Assembly: GCF_009857835.1 (NCBI RefSeq)
Contig: NZ_WWCL01000001.1
Span: 434,001-498,000, forward strand
Origin: Duganella fentianensis
GTDB taxonomy: Bacteria > Pseudomonadota > Gammaproteobacteria > Burkholderiales > Burkholderiaceae_D
Direction of reading: 5' to 3'
Length of the DNA stretch: 64,000 nt
Under the pieces are notes generated by a model. The model searched no databases. It saw only the letters and a list, made by a program, of their open reading frames with translations, and was not told the origin of the DNA. Both the position numbers and the translations under genes were made by a program. Below are positions 51,394 to 59,910 of this stretch, piece by piece (position 1 is the first letter of the stretch; each line of letters opens with the position of its first letter).

Positions 51394-52677
51394 ATGTCAC
51401 AGCCACACCCGAGCACGACCCCGCGTAACTCGCCCGCCACGGTGCTGTTTGCCAGCCTGATAGGCACCACCATCGAGTTCTTCGACTTCTACATTTACGC
51501 CACGGCGGCCGTGCTGGTGTTCCCCAAGCTGTTCTTCCCTGCCGGTGATGCGGCGGCGGCCATGCTGCAATCGCTGGCCACGTTTGCCATCGCCTTCTTT
51601 GCCCGTCCTGTCGGCTCCGCCCTATTCGGCCATTTTGGCGACCGCATAGGCCGCAAGGCCACGCTGGTGGCGGCACTGCTGACCATGGGTCTGTCCACCG
51701 TGCTGATCGGCGCCTTGCCCACCTATGCCAGCATAGGCACGTGGGCGCCGGCGCTGCTGGCGCTGTGCCGCTTCGGCCAGGGCCTGGGTCTGGGCGGCGA
51801 GTGGGGCGGGGCCGTGCTGCTGGCGACGGAAAATGCACCGGCCGGCAAACGCGCCTGGTATGGCATGTTCCCCCAGCTGGGCGCACCGATAGGCTTCTTC
51901 ATGTCGGGCAGCATTTTCCTGCTGCTGAGCCAGACGCTTAGCGACGCCGATTTCTTCAGCTATGGCTGGCGCATTCCCTTCCTCGCCAGCTCCTTGCTGG
52001 TGGTGGTGGGCCTGTACATCCGACTGAAAATCCATGAAACGCCGGACTTTCAGAAAGTTATCGAGCGTAATGAACGGGTGCAGGTGCCGGCCTTGACGGT
52101 GTGGCGCGAGCATCGCCGCGTGCTGCTGCTGGGCACGCTGATCGCCATGGCCACCTTTGTGCTGTTCTACCTGATGACGGTGTTTGCTCTGAGCTGGGGC
52201 ACCACGGCGCTGAAATTCAGCCGCAAGGACTTCCTGATCCAGCAACTGTTTGCCGTGCTGTTCTTCGGCCTCACCATCCCTATCTCGGCCCTGTGGGCGG
52301 ACCGCCATGGCCGCCGCATCACCCTGATCGCCGTATCGGCTGCCATTGCCGTGTTCGGCCTGAGCATGGCGCCGCTGTTTGGCTCCGGCAATAGCCTGCT
52401 GGTCAGCGTCTTCCTGTCGCTGGGGCTGGGCCTGATGGGCATGACTTACGGCCCGCTGGGCACGATCTTGTCGGAACTGTTCCCGCCCGCCGTGCGCTAC
52501 ACGGGCGCTTCGCTGACCTTCAATCTGGCTGGCATACTGGGAGCTTCGCTGGCGCCGTATGCGGCGACATGGCTGGCCACCAACTACGGCCTGCAGTACG
52601 TGGGCTACTATCTGTCGGCTGCGGCGCTGATCAGTCTGGTGGCGCTGCTGCTGGTCAAACGCGAGACCACTCACTAA
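51394..52677 (+). CDS. MFS transporter, metabolite:H+ symporter (MHS) family
   Basis: The 427-residue inner-membrane protein has about 12 helices and the MHS signatures TIEFFDFYIYATAA (about 25-38), RPVGSALFGHFGDRIGRK (about 72-89, the MFS loop 2-3 motif) and LGLGGEWGGAVLL. This family includes transporters for proline/betaine (ProP), alpha-ketoglutarate and shikimate; the substrate is not determined. Closeness to a hydroxyproline cluster and the alpha-ketoglutarate end product of that route are suggestive only. ATG 51394 has CAGGAG nine bases upstream. A terminator follows. Confidence 0.9.
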   Translation: MSQPHPSTTPRNSPATVLFASLIGTTIEFFDFYIYATAAVLVFPKLFFPAGDAAAAMLQSLATFAIAFFARPVGSALFGHFGDRIGRKATLVAALLTMGLSTVLIGALPTYASIGTWAPALLALCRFGQGLGLGGEWGGAVLLATENAPAGKRAWYGMFPQLGAPIGFFMSGSIFLLLSQTLSDADFFSYGWRIPFLASSLLVVVGLYIRLKIHETPDFQKVIERNERVQVPALTVWREHRRVLLLGTLIAMATFVLFYLMTVFALSWGTTALKFSRKDFLIQQLFAVLFFGLTIPISALWADRHGRRITLIAVSAAIAVFGLSMAPLFGSGNSLLVSVFLSLGLGLMGMTYGPLGTILSELFPPAVRYTGASLTFNLAGILGASLAPYAATWLATNYGLQYVGYYLSAAALISLVALLLVKRETTH

Positions 52678-52694
52678 GTTGTCGTATGACTTGC

Positions 52695-52727
52695 TAGCTT
52701 GCCCGTAGCGGCAAGCTACTGATTTTT
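52695..52727 (+). terminator. Intrinsic terminator after the MHS transporter
   Basis: TAGCTTGCC (52695-52703) pairs perfectly with GGCAAGCTA (52710-52718) around a six-base loop; CTGA and TTTTT follow. It separates this transporter from the next gene. Confidence 0.8.
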
Positions 52728-52756
52728 CAGGATAGATAGAAAAATTACGGTTTTAC

Positions 52757-52785
52757 TTGCCTCGCCAGTTTTATGGTTGTACGAT
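52757..52785 (+). promoter_or_regulatory. Promoter of the hydroxyproline-cluster transporter
   Basis: TTGCCT (52757-52762), a 17-base spacer and TACGAT (52780-52785) form a plausible sigma-70 promoter 69 bases before the transporter ATG at 52854. Its -10 lies inside the palindrome at 52774-52797, which implies repression by steric block. Confidence 0.6.
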
Positions 52786-52797
52786 GACATACAACCA
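52774..52797. promoter_or_regulatory. Palindromic operator overlapping the transporter -10
   Basis: TGGTTGTA (52774-52781) and TACAACCA (52790-52797) are perfect inverted half-sites with an 8-bp spacer. Size, AT/GT-rich half-sites and position over the -10 fit a dimeric repressor such as a GntR/FadR-type protein, but no such gene is in the window. Confidence 0.65.
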
Positions 52798-52853
52798 GTG
52801 ATCTCGTGGAGACCGAGAGATCATCACTAGAACATCCGATAAGAAGTGATGCC

Positions 52854-54242
52854 ATGAACCTGAACGAGCCCGTGAACGTCGGTGCGGCCATCGGTAAATA
52901 CCGCTGGACTATTTGCGCCCTGCTGTTTTTCGCTACCACCATCAACTATCTGGACCGGCAGGTGCTCAGCCTGCTGGCGCCCCAGCTGTCGCGTGAATTC
53001 GGCTGGAGCAATACCGATTACGCCAACATCACGGCGGCCTTCCAGTTCGTGTATGCGCTGTCCATGCTGTTCGCGGGACGGGTGGTGGACCGCATCGGCA
53101 CCCGTGCTGCCTATGTGGTAGCGATCTGCATCTGGTCGCTGGGTGCGCTCATGCACGCTTTCTCCGTTCCCATGGGCGAGGGCGTGGGCGTGCTGCTGGG
53201 GGCGGCCGGCATCGTGGTGGCGCCATCGATACTCGGCTTCATGCTGTCGCGTGCCGTGCTGGCCATAGGCGAAGCCGGCAACTTCCCTGCTGCCATCAAG
53301 GCCACGGCCGAATACTTTCCCAAGAGCGAACGTTCGCTGGCCACCGGCATCTTCAATTCCGGCGCCAATGTGGGCGCCATCCTCGCCCCCATCACGGTAC
53401 CGCTGATCGCCAGCATCTGGGGCTGGCAGAGCGCCTTCATCATGATAGGCATGGTGGGCTTCATCTGGATGAGCGTGTGGCTGACGCTATACGATACGCC
53501 GGAACGCCAGCCACGCCTGTCGGCGCAGGAGCTGGCGTACATCCGGCGCGATCAGATTGCGGCACCGGCGGCGGCAACTTCTGCCGCGCCGGCCACCAAA
53601 GTCTCGTGGCTGCAGTTGCTCAAATACCGCCAGACCTGGGCCTTCGCCTTCGGCAAATTCATGACGGATGGCGTGTGGTGGTTCTTCCTGTTCTGGCTGC
53701 CCACCTATCTGTCGGCCCAGTACGGCATGAAGGGCGATGCCATCGTGGTGCCACTGGCCGTGTTGTACAGCATGACCATGATAGGTTCCATAGGCGGCGG
53801 CTGGTTCCCCAGCTATTTCATGGCACGCGGCTATGCACCGTATGATGGCCGCATGCGTGCCATGCTGGTGATCGCCTTCTTCCCGCTGGTGGTGCTGCTG
53901 GCCCAGCCGCTGGGCAGTGTCAGCTACTGGGTGCCGGTGCTGCTGATCGGCGTGGGCGCTTCGGCCCATCAGGCATGGTCGGCAAATATCTTCACTACCG
54001 TATCCGACATGTTCCCGCAGAAGTCGGTCGCCTCCGTGATCGGCCTGGGCGGCATGGCAGGTGGCATAGGCGGCGTGCTGCTGACCAAGCTCGGTGGCTG
54101 GGTGTTCGACTACTACAAGGCGCGCAACGATATCGGCACCGGCTACATGATACTGTTCACCATCTGTGCGCTGGCCTATCTGGTGGCCTGGTGCGTGATG
54201 AAAACGCTGGTGCCACGGCATAAGGAAATCACCGATCTGTAA
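52854..54242 (+). CDS. MFS transporter (ACS/ExuT-like), probable hydroxyproline-cluster uptake
   Basis: The 462-residue protein has 12 predicted helices and the pattern of the anion:cation symporter family (hexuronate, tartrate, galactonate transporters): TTINYLDRQVLSLLAPQL near residue 25, NFPAAIKATAEYFPKSERS, GIFNSGANVGAI and MFPQKSVASVIGLGGMAGG. Such proteins take up organic acids with protons. It faces the hydroxyproline catabolic genes across a shared terminator, so hydroxyproline or a related acid is a likely substrate, by context only. The start at 52854 is preferred over an in-frame codon at 52806. Confidence 0.88.
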   Translation: MNLNEPVNVGAAIGKYRWTICALLFFATTINYLDRQVLSLLAPQLSREFGWSNTDYANITAAFQFVYALSMLFAGRVVDRIGTRAAYVVAICIWSLGALMHAFSVPMGEGVGVLLGAAGIVVAPSILGFMLSRAVLAIGEAGNFPAAIKATAEYFPKSERSLATGIFNSGANVGAILAPITVPLIASIWGWQSAFIMIGMVGFIWMSVWLTLYDTPERQPRLSAQELAYIRRDQIAAPAAATSAAPATKVSWLQLLKYRQTWAFAFGKFMTDGVWWFFLFWLPTYLSAQYGMKGDAIVVPLAVLYSMTMIGSIGGGWFPSYFMARGYAPYDGRMRAMLVIAFFPLVVLLAQPLGSVSYWVPVLLIGVGASAHQAWSANIFTTVSDMFPQKSVASVIGLGGMAGGIGGVLLTKLGGWVFDYYKARNDIGTGYMILFTICALAYLVAWCVMKTLVPRHKEITDL

Positions 54243-54270
54243 GCGCTTTCAGTTAGCGGATGCAGACATG

Positions 54271-54312
54271 AAAACGCCAGACCAGCCGTCGTTGCGGCGG
54301 GTCTGGCGTTTT
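54271..54312. terminator. Bidirectional intrinsic terminator
   Basis: AAAACGCCAGACC (54271-54283) and GGTCTGGCGTTTT (54300-54312) are perfect 13-base complements, with GCCG/CGGC pairing inside. The symmetric A- and T-tracts let it end both the transporter (+) and the catabolic operon (-). Confidence 0.95.
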
Positions 54313-54353
54313 GCCTTGAAGCGCGCCGTTGTACAGCGCGCCAGTGCCCGGGT

Positions 54354-55265
54354 TTAGAAGAACTTGCTGACGTCAGGACGGGTAGCCAGTGCCTGCTGCA
54401 CGATGGCGGTAACGCGGGCGCGGTCGGCGCCTTGCAGCGGCTGGCGCGGACGGCGTACGTTTTCATTGCCTACACCGGCCAGCGTTTCGACCAGCTTCAG
54501 GTTCTGTACCAGCTTGGTGGAAACGTCGAGGTGCATCAGCGGCATGAACCACTGGTACAGCTTCAGAGCCTCGTCGAAGCGCTTGGCCTTCATCAGTTTG
54601 TACAGAGCCACCGTCTCTTTCGGGAAGGCCACCACCAGACCGGCCAGCAGGCCGTCGGCACCAACGGCCAGACCTTCGAAGGACAGATCGTCCACGCCCA
54701 TGAACAGCTGATAGCGCTCGCCCACCGCATTACGTAGGTCGGTAATACGGCGCACGTTGTCGGTCGATTCCTTGATCGCCACGATCCATTCGCAATCGGC
54801 CAGTTCCTTGAAGTCTTCCGGCGTCAGGTCGACTTTGTAGGACACGGGATTGTTGTACACCATGATAGGCAGCTGGGCTGCTTTGGCGATGGTGCGCAGG
54901 TTGTCCATGGCTTCGCGCGAGTCGGCTGCGTACAGCACGGATGGCATCACCATCAGGCCCTGCACGCCCAGATCGCGCGCCTGCTCGACGAAGCGGCAAG
55001 CAGTGGCGGTACGGGTTTCGCTGACGTTGACCAGCACCGGCACGCGGCCAGCGGCCACGTTGAGCGCCGTCTTGGTGACTGCCAGCTTTTCATCGAACGA
55101 CAGGGTGCTGGCCTCGCCCAGCGAGCCGCAGGTCAGCAGCGCATCGACACCGCTATCGATCTGGAAAGCAAAGTGCTTTTCCATCGCGGCGTGGTCGAGA
55201 TCTTCGTTCTCCTTGAATTTGGTGGTCACTGCAGGGAAGACCCCTTGCCATTTTGCTGCTGCCAT
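54354..55265 (-). CDS. DHDPS/NAL-family aldolase, probable 1-pyrroline-4-hydroxy-2-carboxylate deaminase
   Basis: This 303-residue TIM-barrel protein has the family's Schiff-base Lys165 in VAIKEST and Tyr137 in VYNNP. Its context points to the hydroxyproline deaminase (LhpC/HypD), which converts the pyrroline product of D-hydroxyproline dehydrogenase to alpha-ketoglutarate semialdehyde and ammonia. It is not dapA: it lies with epimerase and dehydrogenase genes and has the VFPAVTTKFKENEDLD start of the catabolic branch. ATG 55265 has AGGAG upstream. It is the last gene of the minus-strand operon, 63 bases after the dehydrogenase subunit. Confidence 0.85.
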   Translation of the reverse strand: MAAAKWQGVFPAVTTKFKENEDLDHAAMEKHFAFQIDSGVDALLTCGSLGEASTLSFDEKLAVTKTALNVAAGRVPVLVNVSETRTATACRFVEQARDLGVQGLMVMPSVLYAADSREAMDNLRTIAKAAQLPIMVYNNPVSYKVDLTPEDFKELADCEWIVAIKESTDNVRRITDLRNAVGERYQLFMGVDDLSFEGLAVGADGLLAGLVVAFPKETVALYKLMKAKRFDEALKLYQWFMPLMHLDVSTKLVQNLKLVETLAGVGNENVRRPRQPLQGADRARVTAIVQQALATRPDVSKFF

Positions 55266-55328
55266 AATGCTCTCCTTGTGATGGTTCGGTTGGGCGTACG
55301 CTTACTGGTTTACTTAATTGTCCGGCGT

Positions 55329-56624
55329 CTATTCCGGGGCTGATTCGATCATGCTGGCTACGCGGGCCGGTACGATAGGGCTGCGCACGGCCGCTGGCCG
55401 CCAGCCGTACAGCAATTCGGTGGCGCCACCGCAGATACGGCCCTGACAGGGGCCCATGCCGCAGCGCGTATGCAGCTTGGCACTACGCCAGCTGCTATGG
55501 GTTTTCAGTTCGCCGTGGCAGACATCTTCGCAACGGCAGACGATGGTGTTGTCCTCGGCCAGCGCCAGTATTTCGGGACGCAGTGCGAAGGTGCGTTCCA
55601 GCCGGCTGGCGAATTTGCGCCAGCGGGTGCGCTGATGGAACAGTGTTGCCGTTTGCGCCACGGCGCCGCTGGCCGCAAGTCCCGCAATACGGCCTTCGAC
55701 CAGCGCCAGATCCACACCGCCTATGCCCGTGCCTTCACCGGCGCAGTACACATTGCTGATGCGGGTCTGCTGCCAGCTATCGATGGTGACGGCGGTCTGG
55801 CCCTTGCGGCTATGGGTAGCGGCGCCCAGCGCCTGCGCCAGCTCCACATTCGGCAGCAAGCCGTAGCCGCAGGCGAGGTAGTCGCATTCGAGCGTGATGG
55901 TGCTGCTGCCCTTTTGTATGCGGACGGCGCGCAACTGCGGTGTGGCCGCAACGGCGGCGTTGCCAGATGTATCCAGCGCAGCGCGCACATAGCTATCGGA
56001 CCAGTAAGGGATGCCGCGTAACTGGCGCGCCAGCTGCAGCGCCTGCGCCGCTTTGGACGGTGTCGCCAGCAGGCCGGCGCCAAAGCGGGCCAGTGCCGGC
56101 AAAGGCGCCTGCTCGACGATGGCGACGATCTGCGCACCGCGCGCGCGCAGCGTGGCCGCCACCGCCAGCAGCAATGGTCCGGTACCGGCCACCACTACGC
56201 GCTTGCCGGCGACCGGATAGCCGCCTTTGCTGAGCGCCTGCAGGCCGCCTGCTCCGGTCACGCCGGGCAGAGTCCAGCCGGGGAAGGGCAGCAGGCGTTC
56301 GCGCGCACCGGTGGCCAGTATCAGGCGCTGGTAGTGCACGGTCATGGCGCTGCTGGCTGTCTGTACCTGCAGCTGCTGCGCGGCCGGTGCGTACAGCACC
56401 CGCGTCTGGCTGAGGAATTCCACATTCGGCGCATCCTGCAGGGATAGCCACAGGGCGCGTGCCCGTGCATCGCTCTGGCTGGCGGGACCGCCGCGCCAGA
56501 TCTGGCCACCGGCCTGCGGATTGTCGTCGATGATGCCGACCGTGCGCCCGCTGGCCGCAGCTGCCTGCGCTGCCGCCAGTCCGGCCGGACCGGCACCGAT
56601 GACCAGAATATCGTAATGCTTCAT
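55329..56624 (-). CDS. D-hydroxyproline dehydrogenase, FAD/[2Fe-2S] subunit (HcnB-like)
   Basis: The 431-residue protein begins with the dinucleotide-binding DILVIGAGPAGLAAAQ, has a second GxGxxG (VVVAGTGPLLLAVAATL), and ends with a Cys-rich BFD-like [2Fe-2S] domain: VCRCEDVC and CGMGPCQGRICG. It resembles HcnB and the alpha subunit of heteromeric D-hydroxyproline dehydrogenase (LhpB/E/F). It overlaps the small ferredoxin-like gene by four bases (ATGA). Confidence 0.88.
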   Translation of the reverse strand: MKHYDILVIGAGPAGLAAAQAAAASGRTVGIIDDNPQAGGQIWRGGPASQSDARARALWLSLQDAPNVEFLSQTRVLYAPAAQQLQVQTASSAMTVHYQRLILATGARERLLPFPGWTLPGVTGAGGLQALSKGGYPVAGKRVVVAGTGPLLLAVAATLRARGAQIVAIVEQAPLPALARFGAGLLATPSKAAQALQLARQLRGIPYWSDSYVRAALDTSGNAAVAATPQLRAVRIQKGSSTITLECDYLACGYGLLPNVELAQALGAATHSRKGQTAVTIDSWQQTRISNVYCAGEGTGIGGVDLALVEGRIAGLAASGAVAQTATLFHQRTRWRKFASRLERTFALRPEILALAEDNTIVCRCEDVCHGELKTHSSWRSAKLHTRCGMGPCQGRICGGATELLYGWRPAAVRSPIVPARVASMIESAPE

Positions 56625-56875
56625 CGCGCTACCTCGCAGCGTTCGATGCGCATGCCTTCCACACATGGCGTCTGGCAGGCCAGCTGGTGCGGCAGGCCGT
56701 TGATGGTGGTGCGGCATTCCTGGCATACGCCCATGCCGCACAGGGGCGCACGGGCGGTACCCGTGACCGAGTAGCGCGTCACGGTGCTGCCATGGATAGC
56801 CAGTGCGGCAGCCACACTAATGCCGGCTTCCACGCGTACAGCCTGCTGGTTGAGATAGATGGTGATGTCAGCCAT
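56621..56875 (-). CDS. D-hydroxyproline dehydrogenase, small [2Fe-2S] subunit (HcnA-like)
   Basis: This 84-residue Fer2_4-type protein has the four cluster ligands Cys46, Cys51, Cys54 and Cys67 (CGMGVCQEC followed by ACQTPC). It passes electrons between the flavins of the complex. The ATG at 56875 overlaps the upstream oxidoreductase by eight bases, and the stop overlaps the next ATG, so all three subunits are translationally coupled. Confidence 0.9.
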   Translation of the reverse strand: MADITIYLNQQAVRVEAGISVAAALAIHGSTVTRYSVTGTARAPLCGMGVCQECRTTINGLPHQLACQTPCVEGMRIERCEVAR

Positions 56876-57980
56876 GGAATCGTTCCGGCAAATAGGGGCT
56901 GGTGGCAATCGCGCTGCTGCCGCCACACATCTGGCTGGCCAGCAGCTGCGCCGTGGCCAGCGAGGTGGTAATGCCCAGCCCTTCGTGGCCTGTGGCCAGC
57001 CACAGGCCCTGGCGTGCAGGGTGGGGGCCGATCAGGGGCAGGCCGTCCGGCGTGGCGGCGCGCAGGCCGGTCCAGCAGCGCAGGATGTGGTGCTGTGCCA
57101 GTGCCGGAGTAAAGCTGACGGCATGGCGCAGCATGGCTTGTAGCATGGCGTTATCCACGGCCAGATCGGTGGTGCCGAACTGGCGCGACGAGCCGATCAG
57201 AATCTGGCCAGTGGGACGCGGTTGCAGATTGAAGGCGACCGAGCTGCCGCTGGCAGCGTGGGCGCTCTTGATGTAGCCCAGTTCTACCAGCTGGTGGCGG
57301 ATAAAGCCCGGATAGCGGTCAGTAACGGCGATATGGCCTTTCTTGGGCTGCAGCGGCAGTTCCGGCAGCAGCAGGCTGCAGCGCGAGCCGGCCGCCAGCA
57401 CAATGTGTTGGGCGCGCAGCGTGCGGCCATCGGCCAGCACCACGCCATGGTCTTCCAGTGCCGTCACGCTGCCGTATTCCAGCACGGCGCCGCGCGCCTG
57501 CGCTTTGCCCAGTAGCAGGCGGGCGCTCTTGGGGGCATATACCAGCCCGTCACCGCCTACCAGCAGGCCACCGGCCAGACCGGCGCGCAGCTGCGGTTCC
57601 GCCGCATACAGCTGGTTCGCATCGAGCATGTCGCAGGCGATGCCGTGGGCGCTGAGCACTTCGGCCTTGGCGCGGGCCGCCGCCATTTCTTCTTCGTCAG
57701 CCGCGACCCAGATGGTGCCGCACTGGCTGTATTCGTGCCGGGCTGCCTGATCCTGTCCGGCCGCCAGCTGGCGCCACAGCGTCAGCGAGTAGGACGACAG
57801 GGCCAGTTCGGCCGCATTATCGTCCATCACCACCAGATGGCCCATGCCGGCGGCGGTGGCACCGCTGCCCGGCACATCCTGTTCGATCACCGTGACCTGC
57901 AGCCCGCGCTCGCTGAGCGCGTCGGCACAGGCGGCGCCGATGATGCCGGCGCCGACGATGATGACGTCGGCCTGTCTCAC
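56868..57980 (-). CDS. D-hydroxyproline dehydrogenase, FAD oxidoreductase subunit (HcnC/DAO family)
   Basis: The 370-residue protein starts with the FAD-binding [19 protein letters not shown] and has the DAO-family C-terminal segment [14 protein letters not shown] and [14 protein letters not shown]. It is the likely catalytic subunit that oxidises cis-4-hydroxy-D-proline. The start is GTG, sharing GTGA with the epimerase stop, which places it in the epimerase operon. Confidence 0.88.
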   Translation of the reverse strand: MRQADVIIVGAGIIGAACADALSERGLQVTVIEQDVPGSGATAAGMGHLVVMDDNAAELALSSYSLTLWRQLAAGQDQAARHEYSQCGTIWVAADEEEMAAARAKAEVLSAHGIACDMLDANQLYAAEPQLRAGLAGGLLVGGDGLVYAPKSARLLLGKAQARGAVLEYGSVTALEDHGVVLADGRTLRAQHIVLAAGSRCSLLLPELPLQPKKGHIAVTDRYPGFIRHQLVELGYIKSAHAASGSSVAFNLQPRPTGQILIGSSRQFGTTDLAVDNAMLQAMLRHAVSFTPALAQHHILRCWTGLRAATPDGLPLIGPHPARQGLWLATGHEGLGITTSLATAQLLASQMCGGSSAIATSPYLPERFHG

Positions 57981-58909
57981 TTGATGCCCCAGCCGAAAGG
58001 ATCGCTAGGATCGATCAGCAGGCGCGCTTCCGCATTGACCCAGGCGCGGCCACGGATGCTGGGGATCAGCTTGCCGTCGCGGTAGTGGTAGCGGCCTTCG
58101 AATACGCTGCCGATTACACTTTCCTGTTTCCACAGTGCGCCTTCGGCCAGCTTGCCGTCTGCCGCCAGACAGGCCAGCTTGGCGCTGGTGCCCGTGCCGC
58201 AAGGAGAGCGGTCGTAAGCCTTGCCAGGGCACAGCACATAGCTCTGGCTATCGGCGCCTGTGCGCGATGGGGCGAACAGTTCGATGTGGTCGATCAGGCC
58301 GCCGTTATCGCCGCGGATGCCGGATTGTTCGAGCGCAGCGCTGATGGCCACCGAGAAGTCGGTCAGCGCATCGATGTTTTTCAGGCTGACTTCCATGCCG
58401 TGATCGGACACCAGGAAGAACCAGTTGCCACCCCAGGCGATATCGCCCGTGACAGGGCCGTAGTCCGGCACGTAGACGGTGACACCGGCCTGACTGCGGT
58501 AGGCGGCCACGTTATCGAGCGTCACGCTGCCGTCGGCATGCAGTTCCGCTTCCACCACGCCCACTGGCGTATCGATACGGTGGCGGCCCACGCCGATGCG
58601 GCCCATGTGGGCCAGCGAGGCGACCAGACCGATGGTGCCGTGACCGCACATGCCGAGGTAGCCCACGTTGTTGAAGAAAATGACGCCCGCAGCACAATCG
58701 GCGGCATGCGGCTGGCATAGCAGGGCGCCTACCAGCACATCCGAGCCGCGCGGCTCGCATACCACCGCAGTGCGGAAGGCATCATGCTCCTGCTTGAATC
58801 GTGCAAGCCGCTCGCTGAGCGGGCCGCTGCCCAGTTCCGGGCCGCCATCCACCACCAGACGGGTAGGTTCGCCGCCGGTGTGGGAATCAATGATGTTGAT
58901 GGTTTTCAT
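57977..58909 (-). CDS. 4-hydroxyproline 2-epimerase
   Basis: The enzyme inverts C2 of trans-4-hydroxy-L-proline to give cis-4-hydroxy-D-proline, the first step of bacterial hydroxyproline breakdown. The 310-residue proline-racemase-family protein keeps both catalytic cysteines, Cys88 in GMCGHGTIG and Cys237 in SPCGTGTSA. The second Cys rules out the trans-3-hydroxyproline dehydratase, which has Thr there. It is the first gene of a tightly overlapping operon and is divergent from the PAS-AraC regulator. Confidence 0.93.
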   Translation of the reverse strand: MKTINIIDSHTGGEPTRLVVDGGPELGSGPLSERLARFKQEHDAFRTAVVCEPRGSDVLVGALLCQPHAADCAAGVIFFNNVGYLGMCGHGTIGLVASLAHMGRIGVGRHRIDTPVGVVEAELHADGSVTLDNVAAYRSQAGVTVYVPDYGPVTGDIAWGGNWFFLVSDHGMEVSLKNIDALTDFSVAISAALEQSGIRGDNGGLIDHIELFAPSRTGADSQSYVLCPGKAYDRSPCGTGTSAKLACLAADGKLAEGALWKQESVIGSVFEGRYHYRDGKLIPSIRGRAWVNAEARLLIDPSDPFGWGIK

Positions 58910-58933
58910 ACCGCCATGTTAGGCCGAGCGGGG

Positions 58934-58954
58934 TGGTCTGTCTTGCATGGTCTG
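58934..58954. promoter_or_regulatory. Direct repeats in the epimerase/regulator divergent region
   Basis: TGGTCTG occurs at 58934-58940 and again at 58948-58954, 14 bp apart, between the epimerase (-) and the AraC-type regulator (+) starts. Tandem half-sites of this kind are typical of AraC-family binding, so this is a candidate site for the adjacent regulator. Confidence 0.4.
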
Positions 58955-59032
58955 CGCATGATGGATGACGAAATCTGCACAATCGCGAAAAAGTCCGCGA
59001 CATGCCGCAAACGCGCTGGCAGAATCGGAACT

Positions 59033-59791
59033 ATGCATACATCCCACCATGACGAGGTGGCGCGGCGCGCTCTGGGCGCGGCCATCGCCGACCCTTTTTT
59101 CAGCGAAGCGCTGTTCGATGCGCTGCCCGATGTGGTGTTCTTCGTCAAAGATGAACAGTGCCGCTACGTGGTGGTGAACCAGACGCTGGCCCAGCGCTGC
59201 GGCCAGAAGCACAAGGCCGCCCTGATCGGACGCACGCCGGCCGAAGTGTTCGGCCATCCGTTCGGCCACTCCTATCTGGCACAGGATATGGCAGTGCTGG
59301 CCGGTGGCGCCGAACTCGATGAACAGCTCGAGTTGCACCTGTATCCCAACCGCGATCCCGGCTGGTGCCTGACGCGCAAGAAGGCGCTGCGCGATAGCCA
59401 TGGCCGCATCGTCGGCCTGACCGGGGTATCGCGCGATCTGGCCATGGCCGACAAGAAGAATCCGGCCTACCGTAAAGTGGCGGCCGCCGTCAGCCTGATC
59501 CACGAGGAATACGGCCGCCCGCTGGCGCTGGCGGAGCTGGCCGCCACGGCACATATGTCGGTGGCGCAGATCGAACGCTACTTCCTGCGCATCTTCCATC
59601 TCACACCGCGCCAGATGATCATCCAGACCCGCGTCGATGCCGCCTCGCGCCTGCTCAAAGGCGATACCAGCGTGGCCGATATCGCCCAGGCCTGCGGCTA
59701 TGGCGACCATTCGGCCTTCACGCGCCAGTTCAAAGCTACCACGGGCGTTACGCCCAGCCAGTACCGTCAGCTGGCCGTACGGGGTGGCTAA
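59033..59791 (+). CDS. PAS-AraC transcriptional regulator, probable hydroxyproline-operon regulator
   Basis: The 252-residue protein combines an N-terminal PAS-like domain (about 20-135: ALPDVVFFVKDEQCRYVVVNQTLA, split by family position, and GRTPAEVF; ending GRIVGLTGVSRDL) with a C-terminal AraC HTH (about 150-250; LAATAHMSVAQIERYF and VADIAQACGYGDHSAFTRQF). It is divergent from the hydroxyproline operon and most likely controls it. Most AraC regulators of this pathway lack a PAS domain. The ATG at 59033 is chosen; the frame is open further upstream, overlapping the epimerase. Confidence 0.85.
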   Translation: MHTSHHDEVARRALGAAIADPFFSEALFDALPDVVFFVKDEQCRYVVVNQTLAQRCGQKHKAALIGRTPAEVFGHPFGHSYLAQDMAVLAGGAELDEQLELHLYPNRDPGWCLTRKKALRDSHGRIVGLTGVSRDLAMADKKNPAYRKVAAAVSLIHEEYGRPLALAELAATAHMSVAQIERYFLRIFHLTPRQMIIQTRVDAASRLLKGDTSVADIAQACGYGDHSAFTRQFKATTGVTPSQYRQLAVRGG

Positions 59792-59836
59792 TCTGCCACA
59801 AGCGCGCGTCAGGACAGCCTGCAGGGCGCCCGAACG

Positions 59837-59865
59837 TTGACAGCCATGGGTTAGATATTGACAAT
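59837..59865 (+). promoter_or_regulatory. Candidate promoter of the second AraC regulator
   Basis: TTGACA (59837-59842), 17 bases and GACAAT (59860-59865) precede the gene by 45 bases. The -35 is consensus, the -10 is modest. A second TTGACA begins at 59858. Confidence 0.5.
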
Positions 59866-59910
59866 CGGAGACCGTGTTTTTTTCTTCACCCTGACCCGAA
59901 TTCCGTCTTC

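Noticed and set aside
54354-55265. Annotation as dapA (4-hydroxy-tetrahydrodipicolinate synthase)
   Set aside because: The family is right, but the gene sits in an epimerase/dehydrogenase operon, so the catabolic deaminase is more likely.
55329-57980. Hydrogen cyanide synthase (hcnABC)
   Set aside because: The three proteins share folds with HcnABC, but their order and overlap with hydroxyproline epimerase point to D-hydroxyproline dehydrogenase.
57977-58909. trans-3-hydroxy-L-proline dehydratase
   Set aside because: The second catalytic position is Cys (SPCGTGTSA), not Thr, which fits the epimerase.
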